From: Pseudomonadota bacterium
Lineage (GTDB): Bacteria > Pseudomonadota > Gammaproteobacteria > Burkholderiales > Ferrovaceae
Direction of reading: 5' to 3'
Assembly: GCA_021796835.1 (NCBI GenBank)
Contig: JAKABO010000010.1
Location: 18,387 to 82,386 of the forward strand
Length of the DNA stretch: 64,000 nt
The position numbers were made by a program, and so were the translations under genes. Numbering within the stretch: the stretch's first letter is position 1; each line of letters opens with the position of its first letter. Under the pieces are notes generated by a model that ran no database searches, was not told the origin of the DNA, and worked only from the letters and a program-made list of their open reading frames with translations. Shown here piece by piece: positions 1 to 13,249 of this stretch.

Positions 1-1371
1 CAGGCTCATGTGGTGCGTGAAGAAGGGGATGGCACGACCTTGTTGTACATCGACCGCCATCTGGTTCATGAGGTGACCAGTCCACAGGCCTTCGAGGGAC
101 TGACGCTGGCGAAACGTCCCTTATGGCGGAGGCAGAGTATCGTGGCCACTGCGGATCATAATACGCCGACTGTCACTCAGACAGAAATTCACGATCCCGT
201 TTCGCGTCTCCAGGTGGACACCCTGAGCCAGAATTGTCACTCCTTCGGGGTGACGTTGTATCCCATGGGCGATCGGCGTCAGGGCATCGTTCACGTCATG
301 GGGCCGGAGCAGGGGGCGACCTTGCCAGGCATGACCGTGGTTTGTGGAGATTCCCATACCAGCACCCATGGGGCTTTTGCAGCCCTGGCTTTTGGTATCG
401 GCACTTCCGAAGTGGAACATGTCATGGCCACCCAGACTCTGGTGGCACGCCGTTCCAGGACCCTGCGCGTCACCGTGGACGGGACGCTGCCGGAAGGCGT
501 GACAGCCAAAGATGTGGCGCTTTACATCATTGGGCAGATTGGGACCGCCGGAGGCACGGGATATGCCATCGAGTTCGCGGGGGAGGTCGTCCGGGGGTTC
601 AGCATGGAAGGGCGCATGACCCTGTGCAATATGGCCATCGAGGCGGGGGCTCGAGCGGGTTTGATCGGTGCCGATGAGGTTACCTTCTCCTATCTGAAGG
701 GGCGTCCCCACGCGCCTTCAGATGCCCAATGGGATCAGGCCGTTTCTTACTGGCGCACCCTGCACAGTGACGAGGAGGCGGTATTCGACAAGGAAATCAC
801 TTTGTCGGCGCAACACATCGAGCCGCTGGTGACCTGGGGAACTTCGCCGGAAATGGTGGTGAGCGTGACAGGGCAGGTGCCCGATCCCCGTCTTGAAAAA
901 GATCCAGTGCGTCGCCAGGGCATGGAACGAGCCCTGGGTTACATGGGGCTGACCGCCAATACGCCGATGGTTCGAATTTCTCTGGACAAGATCTTCATCG
1001 GCTCCTGTACCAATTCCCGCATCGAGGATCTGCGCGCAGCGGCTGCTGTGGTGAAGGGGCGACATGTGGCGTCCAACATCAAACTGGCCATGGTGGTTCC
1101 CGGTTCCGGACTGGTCAAGGCTCAGGCTGAGGCCGAGGGGTTGGATCGGATATTTCTCGAGGCCGGTTTTGAATGGCGCCATCCCGGCTGTTCCATGTGT
1201 CTGGGAATGAATGAGGACCGCCTCAGTCCGGGGGAACGTTGTGCCTCTACCTCCAACCGCAACTTTGAAGGACGTCAGGGCACGGGCGGGCGTACCCATC
1301 TGGTCAGCCCGCAGATGGCTGCTGCTGCAGCCATTGCGGGACATTTTGTCGATATCCGGGAGAACTTCTGA
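1..1371 (+). CDS. leuC: 3-isopropylmalate dehydratase large subunit (5'-truncated by window edge)
   Basis: Large subunit of isopropylmalate isomerase, the aconitase-type [4Fe-4S] enzyme that interconverts 2- and 3-isopropylmalate in leucine biosynthesis in the cytosol. The frame is open from base 1 (Gln-Ala-His before the GTG at 10), and LeuC proteins normally carry about a dozen more residues here, so the true start lies left of the window; the GTG at 10 is internal. Counting that GTG as residue 1, the three cluster cysteines are Cys333 (GSCTNSR), Cys394 and Cys397 (HPGCSMC). The [10 protein letters not shown] substrate-binding segment is also present. The stop overlaps the leuD start by one base (TGATG), so the two subunits should be translationally coupled. 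Confidence 0.97.
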   Translation, partial: QAHVVREEGDGTTLLYIDRHLVHEVTSPQAFEGLTLAKRPLWRRQSIVATADHNTPTVTQTEIHDPVSRLQVDTLSQNCHSFGVTLYPMGDRRQGIVHVMGPEQGATLPGMTVVCGDSHTSTHGAFAALAFGIGTSEVEHVMATQTLVARRSRTLRVTVDGTLPEGVTAKDVALYIIGQIGTAGGTGYAIEFAGEVVRGFSMEGRMTLCNMAIEAGARAGLIGADEVTFSYLKGRPHAPSDAQWDQAVSYWRTLHSDEEAVFDKEITLSAQHIEPLVTWGTSPEMVVSVTGQVPDPRLEKDPVRRQGMERALGYMGLTANTPMVRISLDKIFIGSCTNSRIEDLRAAAAVVKGRHVASNIKLAMVVPGSGLVKAQAEAEGLDRIFLEAGFEWRHPGCSMCLGMNEDRLSPGERCASTSNRNFEGRQGTGGRTHLVSPQMAAAAAIAGHFVDIRENF

Positions 1372-2009
1372 TGCGTGCTTTCACCTTGCTGAACGGCCTC
1401 GTGGTACCCCTCGATCGGGCCAATGTGGATACCGATGCCCTTATTCCCAAGCAATTTCTCAAATCCATTCATCGTGCCGGCTTTGGTCCCAACCTGTTCG
1501 ATGCCTGGCGTTATCTGGACGAGGGTCAGCCCGGGCAGGACAATCGTTTGCGTCCCCTGAATCCCGACTTCGTGCTCAACCAACCGCGCTATCAGGGGGG
1601 GCAGATCCTCCTGGCACGGGAGAACTTTGGCTGTGGTTCGAGTCGCGAACATGCGCCCTGGGCATTGGATGACTATGGGTTTCGGGTGATCATCGCCCCC
1701 AGTTTTGCCGATATTTTCTTTAATAATTGCTTTAAGAATGGGTTGCTTCCGATTGTTCAAAAAGAAGAAACAGTTGACTTGCTGTTCAAGGAAGTGGCAG
1801 CGACTGAAGGCTATCGACTGCAGGTGGATTTGGCTGAGCAGACCTTGACGACCCCGGACGGCAAGGTTTTTGAGTTCACTGTGGACGGGTTTCGTAAAGA
1901 CTGCTTGTTGCGAGGGTTGGATGAAATCGGGTTGACCTTGCAACATGCCGATGAGATTCGTGCCTACGAAAAACATCGGGTCCAGCAGGAACCCTGGATT
2001 TTTTCCTGA
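1371..2009 (+). CDS. leuD: 3-isopropylmalate dehydratase small subunit
   Basis: Small (swivel-domain) subunit that pairs with LeuC to complete isopropylmalate isomerase. The 212-residue product has the family's usual length, begins [20 protein letters not shown] and carries the [13 protein letters not shown] active-site segment near residues 83-95. Its ATG overlaps the leuC stop. About 115 bases without a recognisable terminator separate it from the RND pump gene downstream. A leuB-type gene is not seen in the window. Confidence 0.97.
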   Translation: MRAFTLLNGLVVPLDRANVDTDALIPKQFLKSIHRAGFGPNLFDAWRYLDEGQPGQDNRLRPLNPDFVLNQPRYQGGQILLARENFGCGSSREHAPWALDDYGFRVIIAPSFADIFFNNCFKNGLLPIVQKEETVDLLFKEVAATEGYRLQVDLAEQTLTTPDGKVFEFTVDGFRKDCLLRGLDEIGLTLQHADEIRAYEKHRVQQEPWIFS

Positions 2010-2124
2010 GGAAAAACGTCAGTCATTTGCGGATCGATTCGCTGCAAGAAAATCGGTCTGGGCGCCTTGACGATTGATTATCGATAATCCATAATCTGAC
2101 CTTTCGGTTTCAGGTCTTCCTGCC

Positions 2125-5100
2125 ATGTGGATCGTTCGTCTCGCCTTGCAGCGCCCCCATACCTTTTTGGTGATGGCGCTGCTGATCGTGCTGCTGGGAG
2201 CATTCAGCATTCGTCGCACGCCGACGGATATCCTGCCCAATATCAACATTCCCGTGGTGTCGGTGGTATGGAATTATTCGGGCATGCCTCCCCAGGATAT
2301 GGCCGACCATATTACGTCGTTTACCGAGCGGGTGGCCACCACCACGGTCAACGACATCGAGCATATCGAGTCACAGTCGCTGAACGGGATCGCGGTGGTG
2401 AAGTATTTCTTTCAACCTCGGGTCAACGAGGACCTGGCCGTCGCGCAGATCACCGCCATTTCCCAGACTCTTTTGCGTCAGATGCCGCCGGGCATGACAC
2501 CCCCCTTTATCCTGGCTTATAACGCGTCCAGTGTTCCGGTCATCCAGTTGGCCCTGGACAGTTCGCGCCTGACGGAAGGCCAGTTGTTCGATTTCGGGAA
2601 TAATTTCATTCGTACCCAGTTGGCGACCGTGGCTGGCGCTTCCCTTCCCTATCCCTATGGCGGGCAGATGCGTCAGGTGCAGGTGGATCTGGAACCGGCA
2701 GCGTTGAGGACTTATGGTTTGTCGGCCAATGACGTGACGCGCGCTCTGGCCACCCAAAACCTGATCGTTCCGGCCGGAACGGAAAAAATTGCCCATTGGG
2801 AATATGTGGTGAAGTTGAACGCCAGTTTCCCCGATATCGATCAGTTGAACGGCATTCCCCTGCGTACACCTTCCGGGGCTCTGATCCATATTCGGGACGT
2901 GGCCCACGTTTACGACGGGGCGCTTCCGCAGACCAATGTGGTGCGTGTGGATGGGCACCGGGCCGTGCTGATGAGCGTGCTCAAGACCGGGTCGGCATCC
3001 ACCCTGACGATCATCGACAGCATCAAGGGCCTCATGCCACAGGTGCGGGCGGACATGCCGCCGGGAATGCACATCCATACCACGGGCGATCAGTCCCTGT
3101 TTGTGACGGCGGCGATCAATGGGGTGGTGCGAGAAGGGTTGATTGCAGCGACGTTGACGGGACTCATGATCTTGCTTTTTTTGGGGTCGTGGCGCAGTAC
3201 TTTGATCATCACCGTTTCCATTCCCCTTTCCGTGCTGGTGTCCCTGATCGTGCTGTCCTGGCTGGGGGAGACCATCAATATCATGACCCTGGGCGGTTTG
3301 GCTCTGGCCGTGGGGATTTTGGTCGATGACGCCACGGTGGCCATTGAAAATATCAACTGGCACCTGGAGCAGGGCAAGGATACGGAAACGGCCATTCTGG
3401 ATGGCGCACGCCAGATCGCGATGCCCTCCCTGGTGTCCACCCTGGCTATTTGTATCGTCTTCATTCCCATGTTCCTGCTTACGGGGGTCGCTCATTACCT
3501 TTTCGTGCCTTTGGCCGAAGCGGTCGTGTTTGCCATGTTGGCCTCCTGGATACTGTCCCGGACTCTGGTCCCCACCCTGGCGAAATACTGGTTGCACCAG
3601 GAACATGGGGAGCCTGCACGCCATCTGGGCGCTGCCATCCATCAACGTTTCGAGGCAGGGTTCAACCGTTTGCGGACGGCTTATCATGTCCGTCTGGAAG
3701 GCGTATTGCGCACCCGTCCCCGTCGCTTCATTGCGATTTTCTATGGAGCGATAGGGTTGTCGTTCCTGCTGTATCCATGGATTGGGGAGAATTTTTTCCC
3801 GGAAGTGGATGCGGGACAGATCAAGTTACACCTGCGTGCGCCCAGCGGTACGCGCATCGAGGATACGACGGCCTTATGTGATCTGGTGGAACAGGACATC
3901 CGTCGCCATGTGGGAAAGCAATTGGACACCCAGGTGGACGTGGTGGGGTTGCCTTACAGCGGGATCAATCTGTCCTACAGTACATCCGCGCCCATCGGAC
4001 CGGGGGATGCGGATATTTTCATCACGTTGGGCAAGGGGCATGCGCCCACCCCGGAAGTGGTGTATGGTCTGAGAAAGATACTGCACAAGGATTTCCCGAC
4101 CATTTCCTTTGCTTTCCTGCCCGCAGACATCGTCAGCCAGATCCTGAATTTTGGCTTGCCTGCGCCTTTGGATGTGCAAATTTCGGGGATTCGTCTGGCA
4201 GAGAACCGGGCTTTTGCCAATCGGTTGCTGGCCCAGTTGAAGGGGATACCGGGGGCCGTGGACCTGCGCATCCAGCAGCCCTTCGACTATCCCCAGGTGG
4301 AAGTCGAGGTGAATCGCGACCTGGCCCAGACCTTGGGGTACACGGAGCAGGATGTGGCCAGTAATCTCATGACTTCCCTGTCCGGAAGTTTTCAGACGGC
4401 CCCCAGTTTCTGGACCAACCCAAAAAACGGCGTACAGTACAATGTGTCGGCACAGATGCCGCAATACCGCCTGCAGTCGGTGGGGGATTTGGGCCAGCTG
4501 CCCATTACCGTGGCCTCGCCCATGGTGCCTCCTCAGATCCTGGCCAACCTGGCCACCTTCCGTCACGGCGTGGGGCCCGCAGTGGTCAGCCACTACAATG
4601 TGAAACCGGCCATCGATATTTTTGGGGCGGTTCAGGGTACCGATTTGGGTACGGTGGCGAAACGGATTCAGGAAATCATTCATGCGAACCAGAAGTATCT
4701 GCCCAAGGGGACGCAGGTGATCGTGCGTGGACAGGTACAAACCATGCGTGACTCCTTTTCCAGTCTGGAGTGGGGGCTTTTGAGCGCGATTGTGCTGGTG
4801 TATTTGCTCATTGTGGTGAACTTCCAGTCGTGGATCGATCCCCTCATCATCATTGGCGCCTTGCCCACGGCCCTAGCCGGAATCGTCTGGATGCTGTTTC
4901 TTACCCACACGACCTTGTCGGTCCCGGCGTTGACGGGCGCCGTGATGTGCATGGGGGTCGGAGCGGCCAACAGTATCCTGGTGATCAGTTTTGCCCGCGA
5001 GCGGGTAGCGGAGGGACTGTCGGCGCTCGAGGCAGCGCTCGAAGCAGGCAGTACCCGCTTGCGTCCGGTGCTGATGACGGCTCTGGCCATGGTCATTGGC

Positions 5101-5271
5101 ATGCTGCCCATGGCTCTGGGGCTGGGGGAGGGTGGAGAGCAGAATGCGCCCCTGGGTCGTGCCGTCATCGGAGGTTTGTTGTTTGCCACCGTGGCGACCC
5201 TGTTTCTCGTACCCGTATTGTTCAGTTTGATTCGTTCCCGACGCTCGGTTTCCTCAAGGACTATGTCATGA
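2125..5271 (+). CDS. RND efflux pump, inner-membrane permease (AcrB/MexF superfamily)
   Basis: Proton-driven inner-membrane component of a tripartite efflux pump. The 1,048-residue length and two-fold layout (TM1, a large periplasmic loop, a TM bundle, then a repeat) are typical. TM4 has the paired acidic residues of the proton relay (VDDATVAIEN, about residues 398-407). The TM10 position usually holding the relay lysine (AKN in AcrB) reads GAAN near residue 947, so this pump belongs to a divergent hydrophobe/amphiphile or metal branch. Substrate cannot be read from sequence. The stop overlaps the adaptor start (ATGA); adaptor, outer-membrane factor and GntR regulator follow as one operon. 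Confidence 0.93.
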   Translation: MWIVRLALQRPHTFLVMALLIVLLGAFSIRRTPTDILPNINIPVVSVVWNYSGMPPQDMADHITSFTERVATTTVNDIEHIESQSLNGIAVVKYFFQPRVNEDLAVAQITAISQTLLRQMPPGMTPPFILAYNASSVPVIQLALDSSRLTEGQLFDFGNNFIRTQLATVAGASLPYPYGGQMRQVQVDLEPAALRTYGLSANDVTRALATQNLIVPAGTEKIAHWEYVVKLNASFPDIDQLNGIPLRTPSGALIHIRDVAHVYDGALPQTNVVRVDGHRAVLMSVLKTGSASTLTIIDSIKGLMPQVRADMPPGMHIHTTGDQSLFVTAAINGVVREGLIAATLTGLMILLFLGSWRSTLIITVSIPLSVLVSLIVLSWLGETINIMTLGGLALAVGILVDDATVAIENINWHLEQGKDTETAILDGARQIAMPSLVSTLAICIVFIPMFLLTGVAHYLFVPLAEAVVFAMLASWILSRTLVPTLAKYWLHQEHGEPARHLGAAIHQRFEAGFNRLRTAYHVRLEGVLRTRPRRFIAIFYGAIGLSFLLYPWIGENFFPEVDAGQIKLHLRAPSGTRIEDTTALCDLVEQDIRRHVGKQLDTQVDVVGLPYSGINLSYSTSAPIGPGDADIFITLGKGHAPTPEVVYGLRKILHKDFPTISFAFLPADIVSQILNFGLPAPLDVQISGIRLAENRAFANRLLAQLKGIPGAVDLRIQQPFDYPQVEVEVNRDLAQTLGYTEQDVASNLMTSLSGSFQTAPSFWTNPKNGVQYNVSAQMPQYRLQSVGDLGQLPITVASPMVPPQILANLATFRHGVGPAVVSHYNVKPAIDIFGAVQGTDLGTVAKRIQEIIHANQKYLPKGTQVIVRGQVQTMRDSFSSLEWGLLSAIVLVYLLIVVNFQSWIDPLIIIGALPTALAGIVWMLFLTHTTLSVPALTGAVMCMGVGAANSILVISFARERVAEGLSALEAALEAGSTRLRPVLMTALAMVIGMLPMALGLGEGGEQNAPLGRAVIGGLLFATVATLFLVPVLFSLIRSRRSVSSRTMS

Positions 5272-6407
5272 TTTCCTCTCGTTTCTTCGGTGGGTTGATT
5301 TTTCTGGCGGCACTGGGGGTTGCGGCCTGGGGTATCACGAGCCGTCTGCATGCTCAGAATGCCCTGGCCCAGAATTCGGTGGCAGATGCTCAGTGGCAGG
5401 TGGAGGTGACCCATGCCCTGCCGGAAAGCCATGTGCCCGATCTGATTCTTCCCGGGCAGTTGCAGGCCTGGACGGAAACCCCGATTTATGCCCATACCTC
5501 GGGGTATCTCAAACACTGGGCAGTGGACATCGGGCAGAAGGTCAGGGCCGGACAAGAAATCGCCGAGATCAGCACTCCGGACATCGATGCACAGGAGGCA
5601 CAGGCCGAGGCCGAGATGCGGACGGCGGAGGCCAATGAGGAACTGGCGCGTGTGACGGCGCAACGGTACGCGGCCCTTCTGCCAACCAAAACCGTATCGC
5701 CCCAGGATGCAGACAATAAACGTCTGGATGCGGAAGCCAGGAAGACGGCGCTGGATGCGGCACGAGCCAACCTGGAACGGCTGCATGCGCTGGACCGCTT
5801 TCGGAAGATCGTCGCTCCGGTGGACGGGATCATCACGGCACGTAATGTGGATGTGGGAACCATGATCGATAGCGGGTCGGCCAATGGAAAGGCGACAGAA
5901 CTGTTTCATCTGGCGGATACCCGGCGTCTGCGAGCCTACATCCCGGTTCCCGAAGACGAGGTTTCCTCTCTTCCGGCAGGTGGAGTGGTCCGTATCGAGG
6001 CGCGTGCTTTTCCGGGGCGCACCTGGAGCGCTCAACTGGTTCGCCATGCCCAGGCCATCGATCCCGTCAATCACACGGAGTTGGTGGAACTGAACCTGGA
6101 GGGCGGAATGTTGTTGCCGGGCAGTTACATCGAAGTTCATTTTCCTCGCCACGCAGCGCAGCAATCGGTAACCTTGCCAGCCAATACTCTGGTATTTCGT
6201 GCCAGTGGGACCTCTGTTGCCGTGGTGAACGAACACCAGGTGGTCTCCCTGAAACCCGTGATTGTGGGACGGGATCTGGGTGAGCGCATCGAAATTCTGT
6301 CAGGGATCAGTCCGTCGGATCGGGTTGTGGTGAGTCCTCCCGATTCGCTGGCCGAGGGCGTGACCGTTATCGTTCATGAAACTGGTGCACTCAGGAAAGC
6401 GCCATGA
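5268..6407 (+). CDS. RND efflux periplasmic adaptor (membrane fusion protein, HlyD family)
   Basis: Periplasmic adaptor bridging the RND permease and the outer-membrane channel. The 379-residue product starts at the ATG that overlaps the permease stop (ATGA); the frame is open further upstream inside the permease gene, but that part is not expected to be translated. The N-terminus is a single hydrophobic segment (about residues 6-23), acting as anchor or signal. Then come a lipoyl/barrel-sandwich half (YAHTSGYLKHW), an alpha-hairpin rich in Ala/Glu, the second lipoyl half (IVAPVDGIITARNVDVG) and beta-barrel/membrane-proximal domains. No lipobox cysteine is seen. The stop overlaps the next gene by four bases. 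Confidence 0.93.
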   Translation: MISSRFFGGLIFLAALGVAAWGITSRLHAQNALAQNSVADAQWQVEVTHALPESHVPDLILPGQLQAWTETPIYAHTSGYLKHWAVDIGQKVRAGQEIAEISTPDIDAQEAQAEAEMRTAEANEELARVTAQRYAALLPTKTVSPQDADNKRLDAEARKTALDAARANLERLHALDRFRKIVAPVDGIITARNVDVGTMIDSGSANGKATELFHLADTRRLRAYIPVPEDEVSSLPAGGVVRIEARAFPGRTWSAQLVRHAQAIDPVNHTELVELNLEGGMLLPGSYIEVHFPRHAAQQSVTLPANTLVFRASGTSVAVVNEHQVVSLKPVIVGRDLGERIEILSGISPSDRVVVSPPDSLAEGVTVIVHETGALRKAP

Positions 6408-7864
6408 AAAAGGTTCTGATTGCAGGTCTGTTCCTTGGGGTGTCAGGCTGTTCCTTTGCGCCTACCTATACCCGCCCTGACTTGCCCACGGCAGCCCAGT
6501 ATCGGGAGAAAACGGCGGAGGAGGGGCATTGGGTGCCTTTCAAACCCACGGCGGAGACCGCCCGAACCTGGTGGAAAGCCTTTCATGATCCGGTATTGGA
6601 CGATCTGGAGCATTCGGGTCTGGCGGCCAACCAGAATTTATTGGCGGCCCTGGCACGCCTGGATCAGGGCCGTTCGTTGGCGCGGGAGCAATGGGCCAAC
6701 CTCTGGCCTGTGATCGGGGCTTCGGCGACTCACCAGAAGACCAAAATTTCCGAACATACCATGATCTTTCCCGTACAAAACTATCCTGCATTCCAGACCA
6801 ATCAGGTGCAACTGGATCTGAATTACGAACTGGACATCTGGGGGGCATTGCGTAATGCTGCCCATGCTGCCGACGCCCAGGCCCGCGCCAGTGCCGACGA
6901 TCTGGCCACCCTGGCTCTGTCCACGGAGGCCGAGATCGCACTGGATTATGAATCGCTGCGTGCGCTCGATGTGGAATTGTCCGAGACGGAAAAACTGGTG
7001 AACAGTTGGGCGGATAACCGTACGCTGACGGCCGTTCTGGTGACTGGGGCCGAAGCCGCCACTCCGGATCAGGCACAGGCCGATCTGAACTGGCAGGTGG
7101 CGCGCCAGCAACTCAACGAACTGCGCCTGCAGCGTGAACGCATGGAACATGCCCTGGCGTTACTGGTGGGGAGCAATCCCGAAGAGTTCCACATCGCCCC
7201 GGTGGCAGCCGAACTACCCACCCCCCTGCATCCCGTTCCAGGAATGCCTTCGATCCTGCTGGAACGACGTCCTGATGTGGTCAGTGCCGAGGAAAAGGTA
7301 AAAGCTGCCAATGCCAACATCGGGGTGGCCAAGGCCGCATGGTTTCCTGTTTTTAATTTGACGGCGTATTCGGGCTATGGCAACACGGGTTATGGGCCTT
7401 TGATGGTGGCTCCCAACCGTTTATGGTCTTTTGGCCCCACCCTGTCGTTGCCCCTGTTCAACGGGGGGCAGATTGCGGCGGCCAATGACCTGGCACGGGC
7501 CCAGTGGGAGGAAAGCGTGGCCAACTATCGAAATACCGTTCTGGAGGCCTGGCGTGAGGTGGAGGATCAATTGGCGGCTTTGCGTGAACTGGAAGAGGAG
7601 GCAGAGGCTGCGCGTGGAGCCAGCAAGGCAGCACAGCTGGCTCTGGAACAGGCTCGTCTGCGCTTTGAAGGAGGGTTGGCCAACCGCTTCGATGTGTTGC
7701 AGGCTGAGCGGACTGCGGCCCTGGCCTTGACCGGAGCGACCCAGTTGCGTTTGCGGGCCCTGGCGAGCAGTATCGTTCTGGTCAAGGCACTGGGCGGCGG
7801 GTGGTCGGACTCGGATTCTTCCGATGCGGCAAAGCCCCATTCCCCTGCGGGAGCACCCTCCTGA
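6404..7864 (+). CDS. Outer-membrane efflux lipoprotein (NodT/OprM family)
   Basis: TolC-like outer-membrane channel of the RND system. The 486-residue product starts with a lipoprotein signal peptide whose lipobox VSGC ends at Cys16, followed by the family's SFAPTYTRPDLP segment. Two tandem outer-membrane efflux protein repeats follow, each with a long alpha-hairpin. Internal motifs include RRPDVVSAEEKVKAANANIG and GPTLSLPLFNGG, both characteristic of NodT-type factors. It overlaps the adaptor gene by four bases and the GntR gene by one, so all four genes are probably one transcript. Confidence 0.93.
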   Translation: MKKVLIAGLFLGVSGCSFAPTYTRPDLPTAAQYREKTAEEGHWVPFKPTAETARTWWKAFHDPVLDDLEHSGLAANQNLLAALARLDQGRSLAREQWANLWPVIGASATHQKTKISEHTMIFPVQNYPAFQTNQVQLDLNYELDIWGALRNAAHAADAQARASADDLATLALSTEAEIALDYESLRALDVELSETEKLVNSWADNRTLTAVLVTGAEAATPDQAQADLNWQVARQQLNELRLQRERMEHALALLVGSNPEEFHIAPVAAELPTPLHPVPGMPSILLERRPDVVSAEEKVKAANANIGVAKAAWFPVFNLTAYSGYGNTGYGPLMVAPNRLWSFGPTLSLPLFNGGQIAAANDLARAQWEESVANYRNTVLEAWREVEDQLAALRELEEEAEAARGASKAAQLALEQARLRFEGGLANRFDVLQAERTAALALTGATQLRLRALASSIVLVKALGGGWSDSDSSDAAKPHSPAGAPS

Positions 7865-8499
7865 TGTCTCAACCCCTGCTGCGCCGTTGCATGCGTGACC
7901 AGATTCGCGATCGCTTGCTGGAACGTATTCTGGAGGGAACCTACGCGCCAGGACATCGTTTTGTGGAACTGGATCTGGCAGCGGAATTCCAGGTCAGCCA
8001 GAGTCCCGTTCGCGAGGCTTTGCGTGAATTGGAAGTGATGGGTGCGGTGGATTCACTGCGTTACAAGGGGACCCGCGTTCGTTCCCCCAATCCGGTGGAA
8101 ATGGCCGAAGCCTATGCTCTGCGGGCTATCCTGGAACAGCGTTCGGCAGAATTGGCCGTTCCCTGCCCTCCTGCCGTATTGGATTCCCTGCGTGCCGACC
8201 TGGTGGCACTGCATGAGGCAGCCCGAGACCGTGACGTGGCCCGCTACAGTCGCCATGCATTCAATTTCCATCGAAGCATCGTGGTTCAATCAGGCAATCA
8301 CTTGTTTCTGGAAATATGGGAAAACGTCCAGACACGAGCACGCTTGCCTTTTGTGGCGCAGCACCTGTCCGCCGAATTGGCCTCCTGTGCTGCCGACCAC
8401 GATCCCATTCTGGTGGCTCTTGAAAAAGGGGAAGGGGCTTCGGCAGGAAGACTGCTGCGCACTTTCATGGAATCCCTGCTGGCCAAACTGCCGCGCTGA
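7864..8499 (+). CDS. GntR-family transcriptional regulator (FadR subfamily, FCD domain)
   Basis: Probable ligand-responsive repressor. The 211-residue product has an N-terminal winged helix (DQIRDRLLERILEGTYAPGH, then SQSPVREALRELE about residues 41-53) and an all-helical FCD ligand-binding domain from about residue 75 with regularly spaced His/Asp residues that bind metal in this subfamily. The ATG overlaps the stop of the outer-membrane factor gene by one base; this start fits better than in-frame codons inside the upstream gene. A regulator as the last gene of an efflux operon suggests autoregulation, but that is inferred from position only. Confidence 0.9.
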   Translation: MSQPLLRRCMRDQIRDRLLERILEGTYAPGHRFVELDLAAEFQVSQSPVREALRELEVMGAVDSLRYKGTRVRSPNPVEMAEAYALRAILEQRSAELAVPCPPAVLDSLRADLVALHEAARDRDVARYSRHAFNFHRSIVVQSGNHLFLEIWENVQTRARLPFVAQHLSAELASCAADHDPILVALEKGEGASAGRLLRTFMESLLAKLPR

Positions 8500-8545
8500 A
8501 AGGTTCTGCCACCGGACGGAGGTTTTTATCTTATAATCGCGGTCT

Positions 8546-11715
<3,170 letters not shown>

Positions 11716-11719
<4 letters not shown>

Positions 11720-12759
11720 AAGGGGTTGCCACCATATTCACCGGTCAGGGTTTTCAGAAAAGCGACGATTTCTGAAATATCTTCGGTGGGCAAATCGACT
11801 CCCAGTTGATGTTCTCCCATGATCCTGACGACCTGTTCGAGGGTTGGTACGGAACCATCGTGCAGATAGGGAGCGGTGAGCGCGATATTGCGCAGGCCGG
11901 GCACCTTGAATACATGCATGTCCTCGAGGTTTCTGGTGATGGCATACCGACCCATGTCGGCTTCAGTGAGCGGCCTGTTTTCCTTGAAATAGGGGCGCAT
12001 GATGCCAAGTTTCTCGTAAAGGTTTCCGCCGATGTTGCTTCCCTGATGACAGGAAATGCAGCCGTAACCTTTGAAGAGTTGATATCCGGCAAACTCTTTG
12101 GGGGTGATCGCCTTCGTGTCTCCCCTCAGGAATTTGTCGAAACGGGAATTTGGGGTGATGAGGGAACGTTCGAATGTGGCAATGGCGTCCCTGATATTTT
12201 CCGCTGTGATTCCGTCCGGGTAAATGTTGGCGAATTTGATCGCGTAGGACGGATCCTTCTGAAGTTTGGAGATGACTTCGGTCCAGTTGGACCCCATTTC
12301 CACCGGGTTGTTGACCGGGCCGTCGACCTGCTGTTCCAGGGTTGCTGCGCGACCATTCCAGAACTGGCGGAAATTATACCCACTGTTGTAAACCGTCGGG
12401 GCATTGATGTTCCCGAGTTGACCATAAATTCCCCGTGAATATTTCTTTGCGTCGACCCCACCATGATCCAGTTGATGACAACTTGCACAGGCAATCGTGT
12501 TGTCATGGGACAGTTTGAGTTCATTGAACAGTTTTTTGCCAAGCGCGACCTTTCCCTGATCGAGGTCGGGTGGTTCGAGAGGCAGTGGGGTGATCGGTTC
12601 CCTCGAGTTCGTGAGAACCGAGTAGTGAGGGGAGGGCGGTACGGAAGGTAGTTTTGATGGCCAAAATTCCCATGCGTAAAGACAAGTGAGGAGCATGGCA
12701 CCAAGTACTACCTTGATCCACAGGGGAGAAGTCGGGGGTGAGATATCCATGTGTTCCAT
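11716..12759 (-). CDS. Di-haem cytochrome c peroxidase (CcpA/MauG family)
   Basis: Periplasmic peroxidase that would reduce H2O2 with electrons from small cytochromes. The 347-residue protein has an N-terminal anchor or signal (about residues 13-30) and two c-type haem motifs, CASCH at 91-95 and CISCH at 234-238, with the expected spacing of about 140 residues. Segments such as NAPTVYN, FWNGRAATLEQQ and VPGLRNIALTAPYLHDGS are classical for this family. Its stop overlaps the start of the GGDEF/EAL gene, so peroxidase and c-di-GMP protein are probably co-transcribed. Confidence 0.93.
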
Positions 12760-12802
12760 CGTTAGTCGGGAACTTCGGATAGCAAGGGTGGTTTCACCCC
12801 GC

Positions 12803-13039
12803 TCATCGAGGCGCGGAAGCCTGCTGGTGGTTCTGCCGGGTGTGGCGTACCAGGGCTGGGGTCAGGAATCCTGAGTGCAGAAGCCGTGCCAGACGGGTGC
12901 ATAAGGCGCCCCCAGGATCGGTGTTCCGTGTCCGGCCAAAGGCAAGGGCGAGACGGGAGAGGGAGTCTGTCGTCACCCAGAACCCCGCAACCAGATAGGC
13001 GAGACCCAATCCGATGATCAACAGGCGTTTCACCGACAC
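12803..13039 (-). CDS. Hypothetical small membrane protein
   Basis: A weakly supported frame of about 78 codons lying 43 bases upstream of the cytochrome c peroxidase gene on the same strand. It predicts one hydrophobic helix near the N-terminus (RLLIIGLGLAYLVAGFW) followed by a basic tail. The start is uncertain: the GTG at 13039 has a GGGAG-like ribosome site nine bases upstream, another GTG lies two codons further in, and a TTG at 13060 extends it by seven residues. No family is recognised. It may be the first gene of the peroxidase operon or a chance open frame. Confidence 0.35.
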   Translation of the reverse strand: MSVKRLLIIGLGLAYLVAGFWVTTDSLSRLALAFGRTRNTDPGGALCTRLARLLHSGFLTPALVRHTRQNHQQASAPR

Positions 13040-13249
13040 GCGACCATTCTCCCGAAACAAATTAGGCCGATTATATCAGCCCCGTCCCTGAAGCGAACTT
13101 TTTGAATTCTTTATCCAACCATTCCAAGAAAAGGTGATAATCATCATTGATTGAGGATGCTCCGTCCTGATGTTTTTGACCAGGAGGGGGATGTTACAGT
13201 AGCCGGTAGCACGGAACGATCCAACGGCTGTCACTGAACAGGAGGAATA

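Noticed and set aside
2371..3687. 438-codon minus-strand frame inside the RND pump
   Set aside because: His/Gln-rich low-complexity translation typical of GC-biased antisense frames.
4680..6236. 518-codon minus-strand frame across the RND pump and adaptor genes
   Set aside because: Antisense shadow of two well-supported genes with no recognisable domain.
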